A stretch of DNA of 64,000 bases. Source: UBA1141 sp963665155. Its GTDB lineage: Bacteria > Chloroflexota > Dehalococcoidia > Lucifugimonadales > UBA3495. Made by a program: the position numbers and the translations under genes. The stretch lies in assembly GCA_963665155.2 (NCBI GenBank), contig CAXXFI010000001.1:558001-622000 (forward strand). The letters are read 5' to 3'. The notes under the pieces were generated by a model. It saw nothing but the letters and a program-made list of their open reading frames with translations. It was not told where the DNA came from and did no database searches. Of the stretch, positions 1-8,201 are shown in pieces. How positions within the stretch are numbered: the first letter of the stretch is position 1; each line of letters starts with the position of its first letter.

Positions 1-2
1 CG

Positions 3-581
3 GCTAATCCGGACCCAGCGCCCGTTTCCATCGCCGATCTGACCAAGATGGCCCAAGAAGGCCGTTTGATCGACCAGGACGGCAACAAGATCCCACCCGA
101 CGGGCTGAGATTGGAATTCAACCAGAGCGCGGTAGCCAAGGCTGTGGGACAGCTTGACGGCTTGGCCGGCGGATTGCCCGTGGGCTCCGCTCTAGCAGGC
201 GGCTTTGTTGGACTCCTGGCCTCGGAAATAATCGACGGGCTTATGAGCACATCCAACGATGATGGATCCCCCAACCTTATGAATACCGCCGTGAAGTTGG
301 GAGGTGCCTATGCGGCCTTCAAATTCTTGCCCAAGTACATGGGTCGGATGCCGGCGATCATCGCGGGTAGCGTGTTGCTGATTGGCGTCGCCAGGGACTT
401 TTTCCCCCTTGACGACGCGATCGCCAACATTGTGAACCGGATCCCCAGCTTCGGCAACCGGTTTAGCAACACCACTACGGTGTTAAACCAGAGGGGCCCT
501 GCGGGAGCGCACAGTTTTAGCCAAGTGGATCCCGGACAACGAGGTGCCGGCGTAGATCGTTTCGCAAATCTATATCAGTAA
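3..581 (+). CDS. Small membrane protein of the viral-like element, 5' end outside window
   Basis: The reading frame is open to the left edge, so the start is unknown; the first internal Met is at base 48. Counted from that Met, two hydrophobic glycine/alanine-rich stretches lie near residues 41-62 and 101-118, the second ending in a charged RDFF. The C-terminal 50 residues are polar. I recognise no family. It lies 59 bases before the candidate capsid gene on the same strand, as expected for a virion membrane or minor structural protein in a late operon; that role is inferred from position only. Confidence 0.55.
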   Translation, partial: ANPDPAPVSIADLTKMAQEGRLIDQDGNKIPPDGLRLEFNQSAVAKAVGQLDGLAGGLPVGSALAGGFVGLLASEIIDGLMSTSNDDGSPNLMNTAVKLGGAYAAFKFLPKYMGRMPAIIAGSVLLIGVARDFFPLDDAIANIVNRIPSFGNRFSNTTTVLNQRGPAGAHSFSQVDPGQRGAGVDRFANLYQ

Positions 582-640
582 ACCTAGATCTGCTGATTAG
601 ACAACGTCGAAACTGAAAACGCTTAGGCGGAAGAAAAGTT

Positions 641-1720
641 ATGCGAAAAAGACTAGAAACACAGACACTCACCGGGGCTTGGTCGGCTTCCAGCGCAGGG
701 ATTCCAATAGCGGTGCCCAGGATTGGAATGATCACTCGGCAAGCCATCACCGTTGAGATCACCCCCAGCGCAACTTTAGACGGCGCCAACCAACCGGACG
801 GCATTTTCCGGGTGATCCAAAACTTGCGCCTGGTCGGTGGCAACGGTTCCTATTTCAACCTTCCGGGAGACGCTGGGGGTCAAGGTGGGACGCTGCTGCA
901 TTACCTCAACCGCCACCAGATGGGCTTTGCCGGCCACATTTCAGGCGACGTCACCGCGCCGCAGCACACCTATGTGCCGGTTTCGTTCTACTACCACCCC
1001 GGTAGCCGGCCGAGTTGGGGAGGCAGGGACAACCCCTTCGACATGACGTCATTTATTCCCGCAGCCCATGAATCGGTGCTGAATTTGGAATGGGTGACCG
1101 GTCCCAACACTCTGTTGGACGACACGGTAACGATCACCTCTGCGGTAATGAGGGTTTCCAACTACTTTATTACAGGAACCGATGAGGAACTCCGAGCGGA
1201 AGTCGCTCGTCAGAGGGTTGCCCTACCGGCATTCGCCGGAGGGGTTCCCACCGGCATGATGCCCTCTTGGCAGACCCTTACCTATGGGCCCACCGCCGCC
1301 GCATCAGACTATTCCTTGGAGCACAACATCCCGGGCGGCGGCTATCTTCGAGGGATCTACATTCTGAACCAAGACGCCACCGCGACGCGATCAGTTCGCG
1401 CCGACGACCAAATTACCGGTGTCAAGGTGATAATGCCGGACCACGACCCGATCAAGGTTTATACCGACTTCCTGACCAACATGCAGGACTTCGGGTCCTC
1501 TTTGGGCGCCGACGAAGCGGCTGACGACTTCGGCCGTCACGCCCCCGGCGGATTGATCTTCCTGGACCTGCGGCCCCACGGCAACCCCGACTACGGGTTC
1601 AACCTAGAAGGGGTCACCGAAGCCAAACTCGCCGTCACCGTCAGCGAATACGCCGCGGGGGACGATCAACTGATCCTCTTCGATAAGGTGAAGCCCTATT
1701 TCGGCTTGCTGGGCAGCTAA
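641..1720 (+). CDS. Candidate double-jelly-roll major capsid protein of a tailless virus
   Basis: The 359-residue protein has a good ribosome site (AGGCGG about 14 bases before ATG). It has no signal peptide or membrane segment and is rich in beta-type sequence. The N-terminal half has the order I associate with PM2 P2-like (P2_N) capsid domains: a short basic start, a strand-rich ITRQAITVEI block, an IQNLRLVGG strand with a glycine turn, then a VPVSFYY strand and an NPFDMTSFIPA loop before a second sandwich. The length fits double-jelly-roll capsids, which are usually about 270-400 residues. The assignment is pattern recognition, not an alignment. Small membrane proteins around it and the lack of tail genes support it. 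Another viral beta-sandwich structural protein is the alternative. Confidence 0.55.
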   Translation: MRKRLETQTLTGAWSASSAGIPIAVPRIGMITRQAITVEITPSATLDGANQPDGIFRVIQNLRLVGGNGSYFNLPGDAGGQGGTLLHYLNRHQMGFAGHISGDVTAPQHTYVPVSFYYHPGSRPSWGGRDNPFDMTSFIPAAHESVLNLEWVTGPNTLLDDTVTITSAVMRVSNYFITGTDEELRAEVARQRVALPAFAGGVPTGMMPSWQTLTYGPTAAASDYSLEHNIPGGGYLRGIYILNQDATATRSVRADDQITGVKVIMPDHDPIKVYTDFLTNMQDFGSSLGADEAADDFGRHAPGGLIFLDLRPHGNPDYGFNLEGVTEAKLAVTVSEYAAGDDQLILFDKVKPYFGLLGS

Positions 1721-1747
1721 CGAAGTGGCCACCCAAGTACAAGACGA

Positions 1748-1784
1748 CTCTGCGGAGCTCCCGGGTTATGGAGGCTCCGCAGAG
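1748..1784 (+). terminator. Strong hairpin after the capsid gene
   Basis: An 11-bp perfect stem (CTCTGCGGAGC paired with GCTCCGCAGAG) encloses a 14-base loop, 27 bases after the capsid stop codon. There is no U tract, so it may be an RNA-stability hairpin or attenuator rather than a classical intrinsic terminator. Confidence 0.5.
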
Positions 1785-2282
1785 AGCCAGAACTGGACCG
1801 GATACAGGGGTTTTGCAAGTGTGGGGCCCTGGTCTGGGACGTTAGTGACGTCTCAAAGCTGCCCAGGTTCAACGAGGCGGTGATCTGTCACAACTGCGGA
1901 GCTGATTGCTCCAGGGGGCCCGGGTCGCCCGGATATAGAACCTGGCAAATCAAACAACGGTGGAAGCCGATCCGCCGGCGGATCCGGAAGGCCTTTCGAC
2001 GGGTTTTCTAACCCAACACTAACAAACGAATAAAGCACCAAACGCGAAAAGCAACAACAGGTAGGGGATTGGGGAGTGGTGCCCTCATAACGGAGGAAGT
2101 GTTGCTACCGCGCGGAATCGAGTCTTTGGGCGTCCAGCCGTCCTGGGGCTCTTCCTGCGGGGTAGCCGATTATTCGTCCGTCGGCTGCCCCGTTTGGTAT
2201 TGAAAATGCTATTTTCCCAGCAATACATTTGTGGTCACTGGTAGAAATTATCAACTGCGGGTGGTTCCTGTAGGGGGAAACG
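1785..2282. other. Gene-poor spacer in the viral-like region
   Basis: About 500 bases without a convincing gene. It holds a perfect 16-bp palindrome (GATCCGCC/GGCGGATC) at 1969-1984. A GGAGG ribosome site near 2091 precedes a possible 33-residue frame from GTG 2099 or TTG 2102 to 2203 that matches nothing I know. The space may contain the promoter for the following small genes. Confidence 0.4.
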
Positions 2283-2465
2283 ATGGCTGAGAAAGGATGG
2301 ATCACTACGAACGCGTTGGCCAACGGTGGCAGCGGCCACGACAAACTTTTGATCGTAAACGCCCAAATCACCGACGGCACAATAACCGCAGCTAAGTTGG
2401 CTGCCGGGGCCTCGGCCGCTGGCAATTACGGGCTATCGACCTACGGCAACGCGGCGTACGGATAG
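2283..2465 (+). CDS. 60-residue glycine/alanine-rich protein, fibre-like motif
   Basis: AGGGGGAAACG directly before the ATG is a credible ribosome site. The protein contains ITDGTITAAKLAAGA, which resembles the short repeats of phage tail-fibre and spike proteins. The final 15 residues are Gly/Tyr/Ala-rich. It may be a small virion adhesin or linker. It is followed after 10 bases by the next small gene, suggesting one transcript. Confidence 0.5.
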   Translation: MAEKGWITTNALANGGSGHDKLLIVNAQITDGTITAAKLAAGASAAGNYGLSTYGNAAYG

Positions 2466-2475
2466 AGGTAAAGCT

Positions 2476-2748
2476 TTGGAATTCATCGTCGACATTCAAA
2501 ACGTCGAAAGCAGCAAACACTATGTCTCGGTAACCGGGACCGTCAACGGTCAGCAGGTGGCTGGCGTAATTCGGGTGATGGATATCACCAAAGAGCTGCA
2601 CATCGACCCAGGGAACTTGGCCAACCAGGTGGCGACCAAGAATCATACTGAGTCGCTAAAGCAATTGATGGCCGAGTCATTGGTTGACGCGTTCGAAAGT
2701 AAGTCTGTTGGTGCCGATCGCCCTGGGGCAGTGACCATTTCAAGATAG
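2476..2748 (+). CDS. Hypothetical 90-residue protein of the viral-like operon
   Basis: It begins at a TTG preceded by AGAGGT, 10 bases after the previous stop. The first half is beta-type (FIVDIQNVESSKHYVSVTG) and the second half is helical and charged (SLKQLMAESLVDAFE). There is no membrane segment and no recognised family. It resembles small phage structural or chaperone proteins only in size and setting. Confidence 0.5.
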   Translation: MEFIVDIQNVESSKHYVSVTGTVNGQQVAGVIRVMDITKELHIDPGNLANQVATKNHTESLKQLMAESLVDAFESKSVGADRPGAVTISR

Positions 2749-2853
2749 CAGGTGACCTGAGGAGACGGTTCCATCGGAATTGACCGGTGTACGAGGCTCT
2801 CACAGCGATTGTTTCCCGACCGATTCGTTAACTCTAGGCGTTGGTAGGCACAA

Positions 2854-3246
2854 GTGCAAGATCTAATCGAAGAAACCCAGCAACAAGACTCAGATCCGTT
2901 CGGCCATATTACGCCGGCGTTTCGGGCCAAAGTTGCCAAAGATTTCCTGGATCACTTGGACGGTGACAAGTGGGACCTGCTCAACTTCGACCATGAGAAC
3001 GATTACCAACGCCACCTCTATGCGCTATTCCTAAAGATTAGCGGCAAGAATGAAGCGGAGATATGGGCCGCCCTGCCCCTTTGCACCGACATTAAGGGCC
3101 CGCAAACGGTCCGATCAACATACATCGATACGGTGATTCACTCGGAGATTGTGGGCTTCAACTATCCCAACGGTACGAGGTGGTCCTTACCGACTCAACA
3201 TAGACCGAGCTGCGGGGACTGGAAGCTAATTTACAGGCAGGTGTAG
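2854..3246 (+). CDS. Hypothetical 130-residue acidic protein of the viral-like operon
   Basis: A GTG start is chosen; no ATG is available near the N-terminus. The protein is polar and acidic with aromatic patches (KWDLLNFDHENDYQRHLYALFLKI, given here only as the region near residues 47-70) and ends just 3 bases before the spike-like gene. I recognise no family. Co-orientation and tight spacing with the spike gene suggest a partner or assembly protein. Confidence 0.45.
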   Translation: MQDLIEETQQQDSDPFGHITPAFRAKVAKDFLDHLDGDKWDLLNFDHENDYQRHLYALFLKISGKNEAEIWAALPLCTDIKGPQTVRSTYIDTVIHSEIVGFNYPNGTRWSLPTQHRPSCGDWKLIYRQV

Positions 3247-3249
3247 GGC

Positions 3250-5212
3250 ATGGGTACCGGATCAGCAGTAAGCACGGGAGATCTAATCGCAGCGGCGAAG
3301 ATGAACCTCAAACTTGAGGACCTCACCGACGTCGCCCAAGTGGAGCTCCTGGACAACAGCGGAGCAGGCACCAACACCATGAATATCGTGGTGACAGAAA
3401 CGTTCTCGGCCGATCGCCAATTGACCGTAACTATGAACGACGCGGCCAGGACCATCGACCTGGGGGGCAACCTCACTCTGTCTGCCGACCTTATCACCTC
3501 CGGCGCAGATTCACTGACCTTCACCACGGCAGGCGCTACCAACGTCACCCTTCCGACAACCGGGACCCTGGCTATCCTTGGGGCCAACACGTTCATCGCC
3601 GCACAGACTTTCTCCGGCAATGTGGATACTGTGGTCAATATCTCGAGCTCCCCCATCATAGATATCGGGGCCGACGTCTTTGTCGGCGGGGTGTTCATCG
3701 ACATTGCCTACGATACGGCGGAGACGATTACCAGCGCCCTGACCGGCTTGAACATAGATCTCGGCACAAACCTAAACCTCGGGCGGAGCCGGCGAAGGGA
3801 ACATCACCGGCTTCCACCTGGACCTGGGGCCGCTTACTTTTGCCGCTGGCTTTAACGGCACCGTTTACGGGATCCACTTGGAAGCCGATCCGACATTGAA
3901 TGACGAGAATATCACCGGCATCTTGGTAACTATGTCGGGCACCTTCGGCTCGGGAACCGATATCGGAATCTCAGTCACCGGCGACGGCGAGACTGTCAAC
4001 CATCGTAAACGATGCGGACCTCTACATTTCCATGGCCAAATCCAGCGCCGTGGATATCAACTTCAACGCTATTAGCCCCGTGATCGATATTGGAGCCGAC
4101 GTCTTCGCGACGGGCACCTTTATCGATATTGCCTACGACTCGGCCGAGACTCTGACCTCAGACCTCACCGGCATCAATGTTGATTTCAGCGCCAACCTGA
4201 CCTTATAGCCGATGGCGACGTGTTTTCGTACCGGACCGTCCTGGCCGCCCTGACCCAAAGCAGCACGGCCACCACGCTAATTTACGGCTTCACCTTGCCC
4301 ACTGCCGGAGCGCTAGTCCAGGACACGGCGGCCGGCACCTTGGACTGGCGGGGGATGAATATCCAGATGCCCACTATCACCGAGACGACCGGGACGGTGA
4401 CCGCATATGGCCTCTACATCGCAGAGGGCACGGTTAACTCGGGAACGTCCGCCGGCATCTATGTCAACGCCGCTGTAGCAATTGACCTGGTTACCAACGG
4501 CAACCGGATCGACCTGGACACCGACAACGACACCAGCATCAGAGCCAGCGCCGACGACGTGATAACAATCGAGCTCGGGGGGACCGACTCCATCGTTTTA
4601 AGGCTCGACGTCGACTCCGGAGCTGCCACCACCGGCACTATCCAAGCCGGCCCGGCGGTAGAGATCGGGATCTCGGTGACGCAGACGGCCATGGTGGTAG
4701 GGACTTCGGGATCTTTAGTTGTGCCCTACCTCCCCAGCACCGGTGCCGCTGGAACCGACGCTCTGTTCGGGGATCAAAATGGGTCCATCGCTGTCAATTA
4801 CGACTCCGACACCGGGCCCACCAGCACGATTGAAGTCAGGTCAAATGGCTCTTGGGTATCGGTGGCCGTCAGCGGTTACTTGATCCAACGGGAGTTGGAC
4901 TACGTTGACCCGGTCTTCGGCAAGGAGTACTTGACCAACCCGGCGCAGATCAACACCACCCGCGACAAGATCGACGAAACAATTTGCTTCGTCTGCGGCG
5001 AGCAGATGTACCCGGGTCAGCCCGGAGGCATCGTGATGTACCCCAACGCGATCATCCGAAACGACGATCTCCACGCAATCTTCGGCCACGCTCACCCGGA
5101 GCTGGAGCCGGAGTTTATCGAGCTGAAGCGGGAAGTCCAAGAGCTCCGGTCGGTTATCAAGAATAGACAGGACGTTAATAGACAGGACGTTTTTTCGAGG
5201 TTGTACGTTTAG
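3250..5212 (+). pseudogene. Large repeat-bearing spike/adhesin-like virion protein, three frameshifts
   Basis: Four consecutive frames read as one protein of about 650 residues: frame 1 from ATG 3250, frame 2 from about 3780, frame 3 from about 3999, and frame 2 again from about 4205. Continuity is clear because the same module, PIIDIGADVF then FIDIAYDTAET then LTGLN, occurs in the first segment (around 3650-3760) and again in frame 3 (around 4080-4180) as PVIDIGADVF. The protein is Thr/Gly/Ala-rich with regularly spaced strands, like trimeric beta-helix spikes. The last 110 residues differ: CFVCGEQMYPGQP, a GHAHPE motif and a C-terminal coiled coil near residues 300-320 of the final segment. 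Either host-recognition gene decay or assembly indels explain the breaks. Confidence 0.6.
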
Positions 5213-5215
5213 CCG

Positions 5216-5748
5216 ATGGGAGTAATAAGACAGCAACAAACCCGTAGGATCGTTGTTGAGGCCAAGGACGCGGCCGCATTAAAGAGCAAGTTGCCGCGCC
5301 TCAACCTTGCCCCGGGATCCGTAGGGCGCATCGAGATTTATCCAAGCCGGTGTATTCCGCCACTGGGCCCGCTTATGAAGCTACCCATTGCCGGATCCAC
5401 ATTCGCCAGCAAATTCACTCCGGCCGGGGCCGTGGTGACGGGTCGAGGCGGCTTCGGTACTCCGGGCCGATTGATTGCAACGCTTACGTTGAATGGGCAG
5501 TACCGGTGGCCCAGGCGCAAAATGTGCTTCTCCGTGCGGGGAAGGTGGCGTTAATCGCCATAGGCGTAGCGCTAATTGCGGTCATGTTTGCGCTGGGGTG
5601 GCTCATCGGGCGTATCAGGATGATTGTTGACGCTTTGATCGGTGCTGCGGGTAAAACAATTGGCGATCCGAAAGTGCTTATCGGGATTGCCGTCGTCGCC
5701 GCAATCCTAGGCCTGGGCGTCTTTTCGGCCAAAGGAAAACGGAGGTAG
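5216..5748 (+). pseudogene. Viral-like membrane protein, probably one gene with a frameshift
   Basis: It begins at ATG 5216, 3 bases after the spike gene. The first frame gives a basic N-terminus (MGVIRQQQTRRIVVEAKDAA) and a Gly/Pro-rich middle, and stops at 5554. A second frame overlapping from about 5500 has two strong membrane segments (VALIAIGVALIAVMFALGWLI and VLIGIAVVAAILGLGVF) and ends with KGKRR at 5748. The simplest reading is a single two-pass membrane protein with one frameshift near 5500-5510. Two overlapping genes are also possible. Confidence 0.5.
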
Positions 5749-5750
5749 CC

Positions 5751-6285
5751 ATGGCTAAAGTACAAATGGAAGCTCCTGGCGGTGCTTTGGTGGTTGCGGT
5801 GGCCGCCGCTCTCTATGGGCTGTATCAGCTAGACAAAAAGAAAGGAATTGAGGGACCGGCCGGCGTTGGCAGTGGGACCCCTGCAGACATGCGCGAACGC
5901 TATCGAAAAGACCTGACAGATCGTGGTTGGGTTATGACGACTCCGATCACTGGGTCGGTTCCGGATCAGATCTTCTTTCGTATTTTGACGGACTGCGCCG
6001 GGAGTACAGCCAGGAATCTGGCATGGTTACAGATGGTCAAGGTTGGGTTGATGGTGGGCTACCCAATAATGGGTGGCTAATCCAGAATCCTACTGCGGAG
6101 TTTCAAACATCTTGTAACCAGAACTCATTTGACACGTCAGACCATGCAACGGAATCCCACCGGCCAAGACTGACAATGATTTATACGTTGCCGCCATCAA
6201 CTCCAATGGCTGCGGCGATCAGGGCCATGAAAGCAGGGATCATCTAAGCTTTACAGTTAGGGGAACGGTATGCAAAGCGTATTGA
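5751..6285 (+). pseudogene. N-terminally anchored virion-like protein with two frameshifts
   Basis: ATG 5751 follows a GGAGGTAGCC ribosome site and the previous stop by 2 bases. Residues 8-25 form one membrane anchor (GGALVVAVAAALYGLYQL). The soluble part starts in frame 3, continues in frame 2 (REYSQESGMVTDGQGWVDGG, about 5995-6160) and ends in frame 1 (DNDLYVAAINSNG, HLSFTVRGTV), with a stop at 6283-6285. The three pieces read smoothly as a single ectodomain. Its end overlaps the next start by 16 bases, which supports that stop. Confidence 0.45.
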
Positions 6286-6614
6286 CTATTTCCAGAGTCA
6301 GCGGCCAAGAAGTAGTTATCAAAGGTCAGATCAGACATCCAGGAACGAAAACTAGGTGGGTAGAGCTTTTAGTCAGGGGAGCCTGGGACGGCGAAACGTT
6401 CTTTACCGGCTGGCCTGCTCAACGGAAAGAAGTACCTGCGGGTCAGGCAGTTTCCTTCGAGTACCGGTTCAATATGAGGTGGGACCCCGAAAAGACACGC
6501 AGCCTGTGGAGTGGAGAACTGACGATCCAAGACGTGGGAGACGGGTCTGTGGCTTTCCAAAATGTAAGGTTGGTCTACACGGGGGAATTCCAAATCACTC
6601 CGAGATTTGGATAG
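6270..6614 (+). CDS. Hypothetical 114-residue beta-rich protein
   Basis: ATG 6270 has AGGGGAACGGT upstream and overlaps the end of the preceding broken gene. The sequence alternates hydrophobic strands and turns (ISRVSGQEVVIKGQI, WVELLVRGAWDG, LTIQDVGDGSV) as in an immunoglobulin-like or jelly-roll fold, with no membrane segment. It may be a minor capsid or penton-type protein. That is inferred from the fold-like pattern and the operon. Confidence 0.5.
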   Translation: MQSVLTISRVSGQEVVIKGQIRHPGTKTRWVELLVRGAWDGETFFTGWPAQRKEVPAGQAVSFEYRFNMRWDPEKTRSLWSGELTIQDVGDGSVAFQNVRLVYTGEFQITPRFG

Positions 6615-6623
6615 GGCCCAGGA

Positions 6624-6887
6624 ATGGCAGAGATCATCGCTCGAGGTTTCCAAGTAGGCGGCTCCGTTGTGGTCCTGGCGGCTCTGCTGGTCTACGTGTT
6701 CTTGAACACCAACGGCCGTAAGACAAAGCGCCTGGAGGAACAGGCCCGTCGGAAAGATGAAATCATGGACGCAATAAAGGTCGTCAAGACCGAATTAAGA
6801 GCGGATGCCAAGGCGGACCGGTTTCAATTCAGTCCAGCAAGGCAGTTGATGCGCTGGCGTACTCCCACCCCTAGCCTCCCCCGCTGA
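6624..6887 (+). CDS. Small N-terminally anchored coiled-coil protein
   Basis: The 87-residue protein begins 9 bases after the previous stop. Residues 11-30 form one membrane helix (GGSVVVLAALLVYVFLN), followed by a basic NGRKTKR and a charged helix (LEEQARRKDEIMDAIKVVK). This layout is common among small membrane proteins of tailless phages. It is the last gene of the rightward operon and faces the leftward genes that end at 6889. Confidence 0.5.
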   Translation: MAEIIARGFQVGGSVVVLAALLVYVFLNTNGRKTKRLEEQARRKDEIMDAIKVVKTELRADAKADRFQFSPARQLMRWRTPTPSLPR

Positions 6888-6888
6888 T

Positions 6889-7077
6889 CTACCGTCGTTT
6901 ATTTGGTTTGGACTCGACCTTGGCTAAAGCTTCCCAAAAGCCCCAGTTGGGCCCGTACTTGGCCTCTAGTGCTTTTCGCCCTTTCTCGAGAGCGGCCAAT
7001 CGACCTGGTGACGCCGGACGCTGATTATTCGGCATTGAGTCATGGGACATATGGCCGGATTGTCTTTTGGATGCCAT
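6889..7077 (-). CDS. Hypothetical 62-residue basic protein
   Basis: The C-terminal 40 residues are helical, basic and aromatic (RLAALEKGRKALEAKYG, then WGFWEALAKVE) and end in NKRR, suggesting a DNA- or RNA-binding helper. Starts at 7077, 7050 or 7035 are possible. The first overlaps the upstream gene by 38 bases and none has a good ribosome site. It is the last gene of a leftward early-type operon. Confidence 0.4.
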   Translation of the reverse strand: MASKRQSGHMSHDSMPNNQRPASPGRLAALEKGRKALEAKYGPNWGFWEALAKVESKPNKRR

Positions 7078-7231
7078 TACACCGAAGCTTCACGCCGTCG
7101 TAGAAGTAGGATAAAGAGCCGAAGTCGTATTGAGCCGTGAACCAGACCCGGGGGTTGGTCATAGCTCCCTTCCGGGCCCAGCGGAGCCCGACCAAATAAA
7201 ATTGACGGTCCGACACCAGGGAAACGCTCAT
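7040..7231 (-). CDS. Hypothetical 63-residue protein of the leftward operon
   Basis: The start overlaps the stop of the upstream gene by 4 bases (ATGA-type coupling), which is the main support. The protein is rich in aromatic and basic residues (FYLVGLRWARKGAM, WFTAQYDFGSLSYFYDG). I recognise no family. Confidence 0.4.
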   Translation of the reverse strand: MSVSLVSDRQFYLVGLRWARKGAMTNPRVWFTAQYDFGSLSYFYDGVKLRCNGIQKTIRPYVP

Positions 7232-7452
7232 TCTTGAATCGGCCTATGACCGTGGCGGAACTGGTAGACCAATAGCTGGGAGTCCACGTTCTGGCCGTTG
7301 ATCATCTGTTTTATTTGGTGAGCGCCGTTAGAAAAACGACCCCGCAAATCCGGCGGCAATTCCTCAAGTTTCTCCAAATACAGACTTGCTACCACCACAA
7401 GGTTCACACCAGCTTCAAAGAATCCGTCGATCGGAGTTTTTGTTGGTGCCAC
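7228..7452 (-). CDS. Hypothetical 74-residue protein of the leftward operon
   Basis: It has a helical N-terminal half with a short hydrophobic run (VNLVVVASLYL) and a charged second half (LEELPPDLRGRF, QIKQMING). Its stop is coupled to the next start. It lies 30 bases downstream of the Cro-like gene, so it is probably an early gene under the same promoter. No known family is recognised. Confidence 0.4.
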   Translation of the reverse strand: MAPTKTPIDGFFEAGVNLVVVASLYLEKLEELPPDLRGRFSNGAHQIKQMINGQNVDSQLLVYQFRHGHRPIQE

Positions 7453-7482
7453 AGGATGCCTCTTTTGAGATTATTTCTAGGA

Positions 7483-7701
7483 TCAAGCCTGCCCAACAGG
7501 GAGTTCACGGCGATATTCGTCTGGGTTGATCCCCATCTCTTCGCACCAGCGATTCAGAGTGCCCGCAGACACTTCCAGGTCAATGGCAGCAAGGAGGACA
7601 AAATTCTTCTGCCCCCTAAATTTCGCCAACGCCTCTGGCACAAGCTCCGAAATATCTTTGTTCCGTTGGGCTTCTAGCTTTTCCTGTGTAGGTGTTTTCA
7701 T
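7483..7701 (-). CDS. Small helix-turn-helix protein, Cro/Cox-like by position
   Basis: I start at the internal Met at 7701 (MKTPTQEKLEAQ), which has GGGGATGGG just upstream, rather than the longer frame from 7854 that would run through the control region. The 72-residue product has a helix-turn-helix-like pattern in its middle (LLAAIDLEVSAGTLNRWCEE). It is transcribed divergently from the XRE repressor at 7836, the classical position of Cro or of an excisionase-type regulator. The function is inferred from this position. Confidence 0.5.
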   Translation of the reverse strand: MKTPTQEKLEAQRNKDISELVPEALAKFRGQKNFVLLAAIDLEVSAGTLNRWCEEMGINPDEYRRELPVGQA

Positions 7702-7835
7702 CCCATCCCCGCCCTTCAAATATTTACCCAACGGTAAAGTACTTGCCCTCAATTTTGACGTTTGGATGTACCGTTTGTCATGTGGCAAGAATAACATCAG
7801 TTCAGACGGCAAGAAGCATCCAAGTGACAAGCCAT
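7702..7835. promoter_or_regulatory. Divergent control region with inverted operator-like sites
   Basis: The space between the leftward Cro-like gene and the rightward repressor holds a 9-bp inverted pair, GTACTTGCC near 7740 and GGCAAGTAC near 7838. Further partial copies of the TTGCC/GGCAAG core occur between them (for example GTGGCAAG near 7781-7790 and GTGACAAGCC near 7824). The right copy overlaps the repressor start codon. This is what overlapping operators of a lysogeny switch look like. No -10/-35 pair is convincing by eye. Confidence 0.5.
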
Positions 7836-8201
7836 TTGGCAAGTACCGACTCAAACTCAGACAACATCATAGGTAGGCGGCTTCGACAAGCACGGATTGA
7901 AGCCGGATTCACTCAAGAAAATGCAGCCGAGCTAGCTGGCATTTCCTTTCCGGCGATATCACGTTATGAGAACGGACAGCGCAGCCCTATGGGGGCCATC
8001 CTAATAAAACTTGCTGCCGTTTATAAGAAACCAGTTGAGTGGTTCACCGCCGAAGGAGGTAGCGATATCTCCGCCTCTGACTCGCTAATGGAAGAAAAAT
8101 ATCTAGCGTTTCGCAATTTGCCGGACGATCTCACCCCCGAGGAACTGAAATCAGTCCAAGAATTTATTGAGTTCGTTAAGTCGCGAAGGGATGAGGAATG
8201 A
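7836..8201 (+). CDS. XRE-family repressor (ImmR/CI-like)
   Basis: Residues 11-66 form a canonical XRE helix-turn-helix: GRRLRQARIEAGFTQ, then LAGISFPAISRYENGQ as the recognition region, followed by KLAAVYKKPVEWF. The C-terminal part is a short acidic helical tail (LTPEELKSVQEFIEFVKSRR). I use TTG 7836; GTG 7824 is an alternative, and the longer frame from 7692 would cover the control region. Its stop overlaps the next start (ATGA), so repressor and ImmA-like protease are coupled as in ICEBs1-type modules. It probably represses the divergent early operon. Confidence 0.75.
   Translation: MASTDSNSDNIIGRRLRQARIEAGFTQENAAELAGISFPAISRYENGQRSPMGAILIKLAAVYKKPVEWFTAEGGSDISASDSLMEEKYLAFRNLPDDLTPEELKSVQEFIEFVKSRRDEE

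Noticed and set aside
1..6887. Tailed-phage prophage
   Set aside because: No terminase, portal, tape-measure or tail gene is visible; fibre-like motifs alone do not prove a tail. The left side is outside the window, so this is provisional.
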